Source: Lunularia cruciata
Taxonomy: Eukaryota; Streptophyta; Marchantiopsida; Lunulariales; Lunulariaceae
Direction of reading: 5' to 3'
Assembly (NCBI GenBank): GCA_948567375.1
Contig: OX419761.1
Coordinates: 9,338,243-9,402,242 of the forward strand
DNA length: 64,000 nucleotides
Shown in pieces: positions 34,559 through 46,703 of the stretch. The notes below the pieces were generated by a model. The model saw only the letters and a list, made by a program, of their open reading frames with translations, had not been told where the DNA came from and ran no database searches. Made by a program: the position numbers and the translations under genes. The stretch's first letter is position 1. Each line of letters opens with the position of its first letter.

Positions 34559-35238
34559 TGTAACACCCATTGATACATGTTTGCTCTATAAGGTAATTAA
34601 ATTTGGTATTGCAAGTAATGGAGAAATATTATCTATATGGAGTTTAGCTAAGCTTTTACATTATTCATGATAAGCTAGACTTAGTCCTAGCTAAGGAAAG
34701 TGGACTTTATGTTAGAGGAAGGAAAAAGGTGAGCACCACTATTTTGTCTTATATTGATTTGGTATTATTCCTAGTTATTTGACTTTGAGGAAAGAGTTGA
34801 GAACTCTTGGGCCCACAAGTCTCGTTTATGCAGATTTTTCTTTACTCCAAGGATAGCCCTTGTGAAAGAATCCTTGATTTAGTTGGTTGGTGAGCATAAG
34901 ACTACCTACCTATAGGGTTATTCTCATGTGCTTGGACATTCTTTTAGCTTTTATTTGACTTTATTTGGCCTAGTACCTTGAGTTACTCTAATAATTAGTA
35001 ACGTTGGTGTGTAAATCTTTCACAAGTATATAAGCTAGGGATGAGGAAATACTCATAATCCTTTCATTTGCAACAATATCTTTCTCATTGAGTTCTCTCA
35101 TGAGCAATGCCTTGAGGCTTGGAGTTCTAGCCTTGGAGGAGTGTGATGGATTTGTAGTTCCTTGCCTTCTTAGTCCATGGTATGCTACCTTAATAACCAT
35201 CAAAAGTTCATCTTGAGTGAGAGACATGCCAGCTCATA
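34559..35238 (+). repeat. 0.67-kb repeat, copy 2
   Basis: It starts TGTAACACCCATTG and ends near CTTGAGTGAGAGACATGCCAGCTCATA. It is inserted in the chromovirus integrase between the zinc finger and the core. Together with copy 1 it forms an inverted pair about 1 kb apart. A minus-strand open frame (34988-35227) within it has no recognisable product. Confidence 0.6.
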
Positions 35239-35720
35239 GGACTTACTCTATCATATCATTGCTCATCTTGGGCCAAAAGTAATAGTGTTTGATTGCACTA
35301 AGGTATTGTCCACTCCAACATGACCTACAATGGCAAAATCATGACATTTTGCTAGGATGGTGGTTTTTAGATCTGGAACATCTGGGATCCATAACTTGCC
35401 ATCATGAAAGAAGAGTCCTTAGGTCATACCATTTCAAGATTGAAGCATGTAGTAATACATTTTTCAATTCTTGAAAGGCTAATTCTTGTGTGGTTCCCCA
35501 CATCCACTTCTTTCCCTTGCTAAGTAGTGTCATTAGAGGTTGTATACTTCACATTGTACTTTCCTTCTTCTTCACAAATAAGACAAGAGCTCCATATAAT
35601 GATATACGGGGTTGGATACATTTGTAGCATGTACTCAATTTGAGCCTTACACTCCTCCAATTCATGAGGTGATAGTTGATATGTGGCCTTACAAGGAGGT
35701 GTCTTCTTAAAAAGTATCTC
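35239..35720 (-). pseudogene. Chromovirus integrase zinc finger joined to RT remnant
   Basis: The minus strand starts with an RT N-terminal block, TYQLSPHELEECKAQIEYML (35610-35690). It jumps by deletion to an RNase H-like lead (KKWMWGTTQELAFQELKN, 35440-35520). It then reaches the integrase finger DGKLWIPDVPDLKTTIL and CHDFAIVGHVGVDNTL (35300-35410). The YIDD region and RNase H catalytic sites are gone. Confidence 0.65.
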
Positions 35721-35853
35721 AATTTTATGATCTACTCTAAGTTTTTATGGTAATCCTAAGGGTAAATCATCAAGAAAAACATCTTGAAACTCATTGACCA
35801 CATGTTTCAAATTCCCAAAAGTTTTTTCATGAAGCTATGCACTCTATCCTCTA

Positions 35854-36060
35854 TTAGACCCATGAAACATCTATGTATCTACCAATAGTAGTTGTCCTTA
35901 TGACATAAAGAGGTAGTTCCTGCCTTTGGGATCTTTCCTTATCTCCAATTATCTTCCGTTGGCTAGTTCTTACTATTTTCCTTCTCCAATCTACCATGAG
36001 GTTGTAGTGCTCCATCCATGACATGTCTAAGATCACGTCATAATAAGCTAACCTTATCAC
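35854..36060 (-). pseudogene. Chromovirus protease fragment
   Basis: YYDVILDMSWMEHYNLMVDWRRK on the minus strand matches the conserved YDVILGMDWL---IDW block after the protease of Ty3 elements. The active-site Asp region upstream is not recognisable. Confidence 0.65.
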
Positions 36061-37613
36061 TTTCCACTCAATTTCTTCCTTATACTCTACTAAAAGGAGT
36101 GTTACCTATCTAGGTAACAATTTTATCCTCTTTGTCTGACTATTAGGTACCTCTACTTCTTCATTCTTATCCTTCTCTAGTTCCATCTTCAACCTTAATG
36201 TAGTAGAGAGATAATAAATTCTCTATTGCTCCAAGGTCTATCAATAATCTTTCCTAATTGCCTTATGAGACTCCATTGGCAACAATCAGTTATGCATTCA
36301 TCTTCCTCAACCTCTGTGCACTTTTCCTCTTCTACCTTCCACCTCTACTCCTCTTCTTTGAAGAAGTAAGTCAATAAGGTACATTTACTTGCAATCTTTG
36401 TTTCTCTATATGATTTAAGCATCCTCCTCTTTGATTTGTCTCTCCAAGTTGTTCAAAGATTGTATGTATGGAGGCCAAGGGTCTTAAAAGGTGGGCATGA
36501 CAATTGATAGTTATGTGCCCAACTTAGCCACAATTGTAATAACATTTTTGTTCTACTTGAACCCCTTTTCTTTATGGGGCTCCATCTCTCCTTTCTTTGA
36601 CCCGGACTTGTTCTCCTCAGAGCTATTGAGCTCCTCGGTCTTGGAAACAAATATTATCCAATTCTATAGGGACTAGTCCACCAAAGAGAAGTGTTTCAAC
36701 CCAATAGCATTTTGTCAAGACTACTCCTTCACCTCCTCCAAGCACTCCTACTATTCTCTAAGCACATACAATAGCTTCAAAAATGGTGCAAGGATTTTGT
36801 ACCATTACCTCTTGGCAAATGTGCTCTTTTAACCCCCATTTGAAATTGTCAAGAGCTTTTACTGAGCTCATATCAATTATCACAACCTTCATATCAAGAA
36901 ATACTTCCATAAATTCTTGTATTTTTTTTCTTTTGCTTCAACCTCATAGTCTAGCTCAAACCATATGCATAGAATCTATGGATTAGAAATTCTTTAGCAA
37001 CTCTTCTTGTATTGCAGTCCAAGTGATCTCTCTTCTTTTAGCCAATATTGATCATTCCCAAGCATTGTACCATGTGAGTGCTTTATTGGTTAAGTATCCA
37101 CATGCAAACACACATTTAAAATGATCATTGATCTTGATTATAAACAATCAAAAGCATTGATTCATTCTTGAGATCAAGTTTTCTATTACTATTATGGAAC
37201 ATTGTCCCTTGTAAGGCTCAATGTTAGATGTTTTTTCATCTATAGTAACAATGTGGCTTCATTGTTGATCAAAGCTGGTGTCATTGGCATGAGTGATTCT
37301 CCAAGTACTTTAGTAATTGTTATTGGCTTTTGGAATGATTCCTCTTCTTGCATTACATGGTCATTCTTGAAGGTACATATTTGACTTTGTAATGCCTCCA
37401 TTTCCATTTTGATCTCCCAAACTTGTTCAACATCCCTTGCATCAAATCTTGCAACTATAGCTCCATGATACAAATGGCAAATGCTTAATTGATACTTCCT
37501 ACTTCAACAAAGTGTTAATATGATCACTCTCGAGAGGACACACAAAACTGGGACTACCATTGAGACCTTAGAGGCTATCACTTGATAATATTCCTCACCA
37601 AAATTGTGGACTA
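36061..37613 (-). pseudogene. Chromovirus gag remnant
   Basis: The start region (37240-37473) encodes a coil-like N-terminal gag segment (EIKMEMEALQSQICTF). A zinc-knuckle remnant (CYYNCG-VGHITINC) lies near 36510-36545. Between them, weak capsid-like sequence has many stops. Gag is interrupted upstream at 37618 by solo LTR I/K and its target duplication TCCCT. Confidence 0.55.
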
Positions 37614-38689
37614 TCCCTTGTGACAACCCGGCAAATATCACTTTTGCAATAATCAGGTAAGTAAAGTTCATTCCCATAGAGATACTGGTCAGAAATATCC
37701 AAATACAAAGTCAAATGTCACGATGTAATTCTTTTTGATTGCATCTTTAATCTCTCAGGTAGAAATCACACCTAGAAGAGAGTAACAAGCATTGATTTGC
37801 AGTCTCATCACAAAGTAATACTCCTTAATCACAACTCCATCAAATCTTTCCAAACAATCTTGATTTTGATGATTCAGGCTCTCCTAAAAACACCTTCACC
37901 ACAAAACAACTTTGCCTTAGAATTGTGTTGTACTCCTCTACTAAAGGCACAACTTCCTTGATCAAAATTGCTTCACATCAACTTTGCACAGCACTCACAA
38001 ATGCATAATACTACCAACACTACAATTCCTCTCGGATCTGTCAAGGCATTGCTTCAATTGCACTTCACTTAGTATCAAACACACATAGTAAAGATCAAGG
38101 TTGCGGAATCCAACAGCCAACAAGCACACTGACTTGCACTTTGAATTTCTCCACACACTCACAAGCACAATCACAACGTTGATACTCAGAATCAAGCTCA
38201 AGCAACGAGCACTACTTCACAGCATTTTGCTTTATCTATTCTCAAAAATAATGAGCACTGAACAACATATGATTGAGAATGCCACTCTTAAATAGTGAAG
38301 CAAACGATAGTTCTAACAAAAATACCATTCTACAACAACTCTTCTAACCTATAAATCTAAATTGACAATGCAACTCTTCATATTTGCTTCTTCAAATCTC
38401 AAAACTGTTACTAATCCAATCCAATGTCTACTTTGTCCTCGGCTTTCAAACCAATCGTGAAGTAACTTCACTCACTACTACTCTATCCTTGGGTTTCACA
38501 ACTCCTAATTCCTCTACCAATTCTAACAGTTCTCTTTCCTTATCTGAAATTCCACTAGTGGGTAATCTATCTAACTCCTTATCTCCCGACCCACTCTTCC
38601 CCAATGTTTCCAATGGTAACTCTGAAGACATCTGCATTCCTACGTTATCTACTTTAGGTTTTGCTTTGACATCCTTCCAAATTTTATCT

Positions 38690-38846
38690 ATCTTTAATTT
38701 TACTAAGTCTAATCTAATTGTGATATTGTCTTCTACCTCCAATATCTTTCTATCTATATGAGTTCTTAGACTATCTCTAATTTTACTACGTCTAATCTAA
38801 TTGTGATATTGTCTTCTACCTCCAATATCTTTCTATCTACACGAAA
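38690..38846 (-). repeat. Tandem duplication of about 82 bp within copy I
   Basis: The block TCTAATCTAATTGTGATATT to CAATATCTTTCTATCTA occurs twice in a row. No other copy of the family has it doubled. It duplicates part of the C-terminal tail codons. Confidence 0.75.
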
Positions 38847-40173
38847 TCTTAGACTAATGAGTAAGGCATTCAAGTCTTTGTCCTTCACATTTCTCCTCCT
38901 TGTCTCCTGCACCAACAACTTCAACTTGTGCAGTCTCGTTTCTTCAATGTGCATGTTGTCCTCTGTACTTAGCATCTCATTCATCTTGATCACAATCTCC
39001 TTCAATAGCTCCAATCTCATTTCCTCTCCCATTCTTGATCTACAAGCCAATCTTCTCTATACATTGCCAATTCTGCTTCAAACTCAGCTTTCATAACTTC
39101 CTTCTCCTTCTCTTTCTGCACAATCTTTTCCTCCTGATTGCGAAGTAACTCTCTCAACCTTTCTTCCTCTCTATATCTCACTGTCAACTCTCGTTGCCAC
39201 AATTGCTACTTCTCCTCTACACTTTCCATCACCCTATTGAGCTCTTGATCTTTCTCTGCTACGCTTGTCATAGCATGGATAATTTTTCATCTCAAATTAG
39301 CAAACTGTTGCTTCAAGATTTCATACTCAGCTACCTATCTTTCCCTTGCTATGACATTCTGCTCTATTAGTTCCTCCCTATTCCTTGCTTCTCTCCTCAA
39401 GTTCTCAACCACTTGATTCTGTACTAGTGCATCTAGTCGTAGTACTTCCCTTTCCTCCTCACCTTGGATTATACTCTTCTTTAATTCCGAGTTCTCTTCT
39501 TCTAATCTTGCTAACACCTGCAACACAGCCTTCACCTCCGGACACTTTGACTGCATCTCCTTCTTCCTGTGCTCTAACTTTACTAACAATGGGCACACAA
39601 CCTCCCACAAGTACTCTACTCCTTCACTCGGAGTTCCCTCGACTTGTGGACTGATCTCCTTCTTCACCTCTTCCTCACTTGACACTCACCTTTTAAGCTA
39701 CAGTCGCCTTATAGGAATGGATTCTTTGCTCCCCAAACTTCCATCCTCCTCTTTTCTTACCTTACTCGGCCCCACTACCCACTTTGCTTCCGTCTAGAAT
39801 GAACTCCTCTTTGAATGGTAACTCTCTTCTTCTCTTGCTCTAGAACTTTGTCTTCTAGTTTTGAGTTACTTTTCTCCTCCATCTCTATCTTGGCTTCCTC
39901 TTCCTTGGGTACCGATGTCATCTCCCCTCCATCGTTGCTATCACAATTTGTGTCTCTACTCTACAGTGTGAACTCGGGTTCTTCCTCTCTTTTCGAGTCT
40001 TTGGACTTGCATTCGGCTTTGCCTTCCAATTCTTCTTCCGATGATGCAATAACCACCATTCCTTTCCTTAGGTTTACCCTTCTAGCCTTCCAAGGTCTTG
40101 CTTTCTCGACTTCTTCTTCTCCTTGTAGACTCCTCTTCTTTTCCTTTGGAGTACTTACTTCCAATTGCACACT

Positions 40174-43100
40174 TGTGGTACCCACAATTTTTTTTTCAAA
40201 ATGGAGAAGGAGAAGTGTATAGAGAAGTCGGATTGTGCCTGTATGGCCGGAGAAGGCGAAGAAAAGAAGGTTTGAAATGAAACCCAAGGTAACGTGGCTT
40301 TGGGTCATAAGGCAAAGTACTCAGACTTGCCCTATCATCATACAACCCAAAGTAAGAAGTCTTCATATCAAGGGGTGCCCAACCTGAGGCAAAGATAGTG
40401 TAACAACTTTTCTTTGGGGCAAGAAATTCAAGAAGAGACCGTTTAAAAAAACCGGCGGTCATACACATGAAGTACACTTGACAGTGACAGGCGCATGCAA
40501 GAGGTGTGATTTCTGAGTAGAAACTCAAATTGAAGAGAGACAAAGAAGGTGCAACTCTATAAAAATTGGGCTAATAACAAAGCAATGTCGAGCAATTTTC
40601 CTTCACCGTTGAGGAGTCATCCTATAGGAGATCGTGGGAAAGGAAGTAGAGTTGAAGATGCGCAAGTGTGTAGAGGAGAATTTGAGAGAGCTAACCCGAG
40701 AGACAATGAGGAAGAAAGAAAGCTGGGAGGAGGAAAGAAGAACTCCAAATTTGCAGTGAGATATCATGCAATTTGGAGGTTAGATGTGATCGCAAGGATC
40801 AAAGTCTTGAGCCGACTTCGGATCACATTTTTAACATGGAATTGGAATGTTAGTTTTCCAGGATTCATGAACGAGATAATCAAGAGTAAATGTCTTGATG
40901 GCCCCAAGGAAGAGGGGAAGAGAGGAAATCCGGCTTGCTAGACGGAGTCGGATTGGAGATTAGTACTTGGAAGAGAGGCAGGCGCGGAGCAGGGTGCCAC
41001 GTTCTTGGAGAAGGGAGAGGTAGCCAAAGAAACCCAAGAAGTGAGGGATGCATTCTCTTTGAAGCGGACAAAGAATGGGTGCAAAGTAGAGAGTTACAAA
41101 GATCCGGTCAAGAGAGGGATCGTGAGTGCTCTCATGGCAATCATGAAGCCGGAGAGAATGACTTATGTGATGAAACACCAAGAGGTGTTCTTCCATTAGA
41201 TGTTTGCAGGAGAGCCAATCAACTATGCAAGGTGTTTTCATGGGTGAACGAGGCAGATGGTGTAATTTGCGGTATAAGTTGCCTCCACATTACATTGTGC
41301 CGTTTGCAGCTTATTTCTACCTCGAGTTGAATCTGCTCAATGCGGCGGAGCGCAACAAAATGGTGTTGCATTTTCATCCCGACTTAAGAAAGGAGGTCGA
41401 CACGGAGGAGCAGCAGTACATTCTTCAGATCCAAAGCAGTGATGAGTACTACACGCCGACGGGAAGAGTGCACAAGTGGAAGTAAGTACTCCAAAGTCAA
41501 AGAAGTGGGGTCGACAATGAGAAGGCAAAGACGTAGAGAAAGAAGACTCGGAAGGTGAAGCCGAGTGCAAGTCCAAAGACTCGGAACACAAGGAAGAACC
41601 CAAGCTTACACTACAGAGTGGGGATACAAGTAGTGACAGCAATGAAGGCGGGAAGATGACGTTGGTGCCCATAGCAGAAGAAGAAGTTTGGATGGAGCTC
41701 GAGGAAGAGAGTAATGCGAAGTTGGAAGACGAAGTGCCCAAGCAAGAGGAGAAGAAGATTACCATTCAGAGAGGAGTTTGGTCCAGGCACAAGGCAAAGT
41801 GTGAAGCGGGTCTAAGCAAGGCAAGGGAAGAGGAGAATGCCAGTTTGGGGAATGAAGCATCCATTTTGATACGACAATTGTAGAGAAGAAGGCAAGTATC
41901 AAGAGAAGAAGAGGTAAAGAAGGAGATCACTCCGCAAGTTGAAGTAGTCGTGAGTGATGGAGTGGAGTACCTGCAAGAAGTTGTGTGTCCTCTCTTGGTG
42001 AAATTAGAACACAAGAAGAGGGAGATGCAGTCAAAGTATTCGGAGGTGAAGACTGTATTGCAGGTATTAGCACGACTAGAAGAAGAGAACTTGGAGTTGA
42101 AGAAGAGTATAATCCGAGGTGAGGAGGAAAGGGAAGTACTGCGAGTGGATGCAGTACTGCAGAGTCAAGTGGTAGAAAACTTGAAGAGAGAAGCAAGGTA
42201 TCGAGAGGAACTTGTGAAGCAAAGTGATATAGCAAAGGAAAGACAAATTGCCAAATAGGAGATCTTGAAGCAGTAGTTTGCTGATTCAAGACTAGAAATT
42301 ATCCATGCTATGGCAAGGGTAGCAGAGAAGGAACAAGAGCTCAATAAGGTAATGGAGAGTGTAGAAGAGAAGAAGCAACTGTGGCAACGAGAGTTGGCAG
42401 TGAGATATAGGGAAGAAGAGAGATTGCGAGAGTTACTTTGTAATCAAAAAGAGAAGGTTGTACAGAAGGGGAAGGAGAAGGAAACTGTGAAAGCCAAGTT
42501 CAAAGCAGAATTGGCAATGTACCAAGAGGATTAGCTTGCAGATCGGGAGTGCAAGAGGAAGATGAGATTGGAGCTCTTGAAGGAGATCATAATCAGGATG
42601 AATGTGATGTTGAGTACAAAGGCTAGTGTGCGTATAGAGGAGACGAGGCTGCGTGAGTTGAAGTTGTTGGTGCAGGAGACAAGGAGGAGACATGCAAAGG
42701 ATACCAATTTGAACACATTGTTGATTAGCCTCAGAACTCGTGTAGATAGGAAGATATTGGAGGTAGAAGACAATATCACAATCAGATTAGACTTAGTAAA
42801 GTTGGAGATAGATAAACTTCGGGAAGATGTTTGAGCAAAACCCGAAGTATATGAAGTAGGCTTACAGATATCTTTGGAGTTACCATTGGACACATTAGAG
42901 AAGAGTGGGTCGAGAGATAAGGAGTTAGAAAGATTGCCCACTAGTGAAATGTCAGATCAGGAAAGAGAACTATTAGATTTGGTAGAAGATGTAGGAGTTA
43001 TGAATCCCGAGGATAGAATATTAGGAAGTAAAGTTACTTTGAGATTGGGTTTGAAAGCCAAAAAAGAAGTAGACATCGGATCGGATTAATAACCAATTTG

Positions 43101-43885
43101 AGATTTGAATAGACAGATATGAAGAGGCACATTGTCATTTTGGATCTGTAGGTTTGTAGAGTTGTTAGGAAGAGGTACATTAGGAAGATAAATGTCAATT
43201 GTTTCACTACTTAAGAGTGGCATTCGCAGTCTTATATTGTTTAGTGCTCATAATTTCTGAGAATAGATAAAGCAAAGTGCTGTGAAACAGTGCTCATCAC
43301 TTAAGCTTGATTCTAAGCATCAGCTTTGCAATTGTGTTTGTGAGTGTGTGGAGAAATTCAAAGTGCAAGTTAGTGTGCTTGTTTGATGTTGGATTCCGCA
43401 GCCTTGATCTCTATTTTGTGTGTTTGATCCTGAGTGAAGTGCAATCGAAGCAATGCCTTTATAGATCTAAGAGGAATTGTAGTGTTGGTAGTATTCTACA
43501 TTTGTGAGTGCAGTGCAAAGTTGATGTGAAACAATTTCAATCAAAGAAGTTGTGCCTTCAGTGGAGGGGTGGAACACAATTTTGAGGCAAAGTTGTTTTG
43601 TAGTGAAGTGCCATTTTTGGGAGAGCCTGAATCATCACAATCAAGATTGTTTGGAAAGAGTTGATGGAGTTGTGATTAAGGAGTGCTAATTTGTGACAAG
43701 AGTGAGAATCAGTGCTTGTTACTCTCTTCCGGGTGTGGTTTCTACCTGAGAGATTAAAGACGCAACCAAGAAGAACTACATGTTACTATTTGACTTTGTA
43801 TTTGACCAATTCTGACTCGTATCTCTGAGGGAACAAACTTTACTTACCCAATTACCACAAAAGTGATATTTTCCAGGTTGTCACA
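40174..43885 (+). mobile_element. Solo LTR J of the large-LTR family, nested in I/K
   Basis: This is a complete LTR of 3712 bp with intact ends TGTGGTACCCACA and GGTTGTCACA. The target duplication ACACT is perfect (40169-40173 and 43886-43890). It is the innermost and so the latest layer of this nest (host 1, chromovirus, I/K, J). Its reading frame is the best preserved among the solo LTRs. Confidence 0.9.
40585..43089 (+). pseudogene. U3-encoded coiled-coil protein, copy J (best-preserved full-length frame)
   Basis: ATG 40585 (MSSNFPSPL) to TAA 43087-43089 is 835 codons. Two small deletions (about 2 bp near 41270 and 1 bp near 41466) cancel, so the frame is open to the end apart from about ten stops. 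Globular part: TFLTWNWNVSFPGF, GKRGNPA, DWRLVLGREA, RGIVSALMAIMKPER, QEVFFH-MFAGEPINYARCF, PPHYIVPFAAYFYLELNLL, FHPDLRKEV. An acidic linker follows (41500-41880), then coil (41950-42650) and tail (LVKLEIDKLRED; LEKSGSRDKELERLP; KKEVDIGSD). Stops are mostly TAG for CAG or TGG and TGA for CGA. The function is unknown. Confidence 0.7.
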
Positions 43886-45215
43886 ACACTCTTCCCTGTC
43901 TGTGTGTAGTACTCATCACTGCTCCTGATCTGAAGAATGTATTGCTTCTCCTCCGCTTTGACATGTCTTCTTAAGTCGGGATGGAAATGTGACACCATCC
44001 TATTGTGCTCCGCCACATTGAGCAAGTTCAACCCCAGATAGAAATGGGCTGCAAACGGCACAATGTAATGTGGAGGCGACTTATCCCGCAAATTCAACAC
44101 CACTATCTCGTCCTCCCATGAAGACACTTCGCCTAGTTAATTGGCTCTCCTGCAAACATCTTATGAAAAAACACCGCTTGGTGCTTCATCACATAAGTTG
44201 TTCTCCCCTGCTTCAAGATTGCCATTAGAGCACTCACAATCCCTCTCTTCACGGGATCCTTATAGCTCTCTACTTTGTAACCATTCTTTGTGCGCTTCAA
44301 AGAGAAGGCATCTCTCACTTCCTGGGTTTCTTCAGCTACTTCCCCCTTCCCCAAGAATGTGGCACCATGCTCCACGCTTACTTCTCTCCCGAGTACTAAC
44401 CTCCAATCCGACTCTGTCCAGCGAGCCGGATTACCTCTCTTCCCTTCTTCCTTAGGGCCATCAAGACACTTACTCTCAATGATCTCAATCATGAACCCTG
44501 GAAAGCTAACATTCTAGTTCCATGCCAAGAATGTGATCCAAAGCCTACTCAAGACTTCAATTCTTGTGATCACATCTAACCTCCGAATTGCATGATTTCT
44601 CACTACAAATTCATAATTCTTCTTCCCTCCTCCCATCTTTCTCTCTTCCACTTTAAGTTGGAGACTATTCTTCCTACTTATTCCCAGATTAACTCTCTTG
44701 ATTTCTTCTCAACACACCAGCGTGTCTTTGACTCTACTTCCCTTCCCACGATCTCCTGCATGAGGACTTCTTAATGGTGATGGAAAATTGCTTGTCATTG
44801 CTTTTTCTTTAGCCCAATTTTTATAGATTCGCGCCTTCTTTGTCTTTCTTCAATATGAGTTTCTACCAAGAAATCACACCTCTTGCATGCTCTTGTCACT
44901 GTCAATTGTCCTTCACGCGTATGACCACTATTTTTAAATGGTCCCTTCTTGAATGTCTCGCCCGAAAGGAAAGTTGTTACACTATCCTTGCCTCGGGTTG
45001 AGCACCCCCAATACAAAGACTCCTTACTTCGGGTTGTATGCTGACAGGGCAATTTTGAGTACCTTGCCTTATGACCCAATGACACGTTACCTTGGGGTTC
45101 ATCCAGAGGACACTTTTCTTTGCCTTCTTTGGCCATACAAGCGCAATTTGACTTCTCTATACACTTCTTCTTCCAAATTTTGAAGAAAAACAAAAAATGT
45201 GGGTACCATATCCCT

Positions 45216-45641
45216 AAATATCACTTTTGATCTAGTTACATGATGGATTTCTACTTGAGTGTTGAAAGGGAGAGGATTTGGTATATTCAAATCCATTACA
45301 TCATAACAAAATATAAATTATCAAATTTTACTCTCTATCATATATCATTACAAGTAGAATCAAAGGGTTGGCAAATTCATTACTACATCCATAAACTCTA
45401 CTCCAAAATGGTAAATGAGTTATACTCTCACTTGCTCACACTAGATGTACATCATTTTAATGTGGAATGGATTCAAGAAATGAAAGTGAGGTACAGGAAA
45501 TTGCACTCTAAGAGCATCCATCCCATCCTCTCTCTCAAACACTCAAATCTATCAATTGCACTATTTTTTCTCTCCTTGAAATTACTCAGTCTTAGTAACC
45601 TGTATTCCTCCAAGAGGGGCAATCCACATGAGTTAAAACAC
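45216..45641 (-). other. Chromovirus leader between primer site and gag
   Basis: The stretch continues the chromovirus after I/K. I see no clear reading frame. It is probably 5' leader or decayed gag start. Confidence 0.4.
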
Positions 45642-45655
45642 CTACTTTGATACAT
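45642..45655 (-). promoter_or_regulatory. Primer binding site of the chromovirus
   Basis: The minus strand reads ATGTATCAAAGTAGG directly after the LTR end CATTACA. It resembles the initiator tRNA-Met site TGGTATCAGAGC with several changes. Confidence 0.55.
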
Positions 45656-46240
45656 TGTAATGTTCCAAGCACAAAAAAAAATTCCAAGAGAAATACAAGG
45701 TTTCATTTCTCAAGACTTTGATGCTCCAAAGAAGCACATTGTCTTTATTATATAGCAAAGAAGATCTACTCAAAGGGAGCTACACCCTTGGATCAAATAC
45801 ATAGATTGGTGATATGTCAGCAAGCTCCACCCTTAGATTAGCTGCATGGATTGGTGACATGTTGATCCCTATCCTATTTGGTTCGTCAAACAAGTTTGAC
45901 CAAAGGTAATCTTTGGGGAATCTTCCTTTAGGAAACTCAAAACAATATGGGTGAAGTACCATTGGAAAGCTCTTGACAAGACAAAAAAGAGAGGGAGAAG
46001 TGATGTCTTTTTCCTTGGTGTGGTGATTAGTCTATCTTTTGAGGTCTAAGTCATTTTTTTAGGCCTCCAAAATTGACTTTGAAGTTTTTAGGGTGTTTTT
46101 GGCTTCTACCATATTAGTGAAAGTAATCTTCTAGTGACACAAATATTTTATCTACTTAGATTGATCATATATAAAATCCCCTAAAGATTTTACCAAGCCA
46201 ATTTCTACCTCTAGATATCTATCTACCTAATGGTATTACA
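45656..46240 (-). repeat. 5' LTR of the chromovirus
   Basis: 585 bp. The minus strand starts TGTAATACCATTAGG and ends GGAACATTACA. It pairs with 32164-32675. TATA-like TTATATAGCAAAG is shared by both. The host 1 target CCTAT follows at 46241. Confidence 0.8.
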
Positions 46241-46703
46241 CCTATGGATATAAGTAGAGTGCAAGAATTCCTTGGATGAATTTCTATTGCCAATATATAA
46301 GAAGATTTAGTGCCATTGCCAAGGCCTTGACTAAGTTGACCAAGCTTACAAAAGAGTGGTGTTGGGAAGATGAGTAGGAGAGAGTTTTTATAGAGCTCAA
46401 GGAGAGGTTAACTTCTACACCTATTCTCAAGAGATCAATCAAAGGATGACCATTCTAGGTTCATATTGATTGGAGTATGTTGGAGCTTGGAGCAATGCTC
46501 ACCTAATAGGATGATGAGGGTAAGGATTTTGTAGTGGCTTATGCTGGTTGCTCCAAAAATTTAGTGGATGTGAAGTATAGTTCATATGAGGGAGAATGCT
46601 TGGCAACAATGTGAACAATAGCACTTTTGTGATATTACATATTTGGTAACCCCTTCATTGTCATCAATAATCATCAACCATTGAATTGGTTGATGGAGTA
46701 TGA
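46241..46703 (+). pseudogene. Host 1 Ty3: end of RT and RNase H (first part)
   Basis: MDISRVQEFLG continues RT from 32163. RNase H follows: HIDWSMLELGAMLT, VVAYAGCSKN, SSYEGECLATM and NNHQPLNWLMEYD. The third acidic site has Asn where Asp is usual. Solo LTR L interrupts at EYD (target TATGA). There are several stops, including TAG and TGA for Trp. Confidence 0.75.

Larger units (their letters stand above)
38411..44797 (-). pseudogene. U3-encoded coiled-coil protein, copy I/K (interrupted by J)
   Basis: The start is ATG 44797 (MTSNFPSPLRS). The first part lies in K: EGKRGNPARWTESDWRLVLGREVS (44385-44470), RGIVSALMAILKQGRTTYVMKHQAVFFHKMFAGEP (44140-44250) and HFHPDLRRHVKAEEKQYILQI (43930-43995). 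The rest lies in I (40173 to 38411): linker, coil (39017-39685) and tail ending EDKVDIGLD. Parts 38690-38765 and 38776-38846 are a tandem duplication. It has stops but long open stretches. Confidence 0.6.
37619..45210 (-). mobile_element. Solo LTR I/K of the large-LTR family, split by solo LTR J
   Basis: It is flanked by TCCCT at 37614-37618 and 45211-45215. Pieces 37619-40173 and 43891-45210 make one minus-strand LTR of about 3.88 kb once J and one ACACT are removed. The ends are TGTGACAACCCGG and GGGTACCATA. It is inserted in the gag/leader of the chromovirus. Confidence 0.85.
32164..46240 (-). mobile_element. Chromovirus (Ty3/gypsy with chromodomain) inserted in host 1
   Basis: The element is bounded by CCTAT (32159-32163 and 46241-46245). 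Removing it restores host 1 RT in frame across TWP|MDISRVQEFLG. It has an LTR at each end (512 and 585 bp), a primer site next to the right LTR and a purine tract next to the left LTR, so it reads on the minus strand. From right to left it holds leader, gag, protease, a small RT remnant, integrase and chromodomain. It is enlarged by solo LTRs I/K and J and by two copies of a 0.67-kb repeat. Most of RT and RNase H is deleted. Confidence 0.8.
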
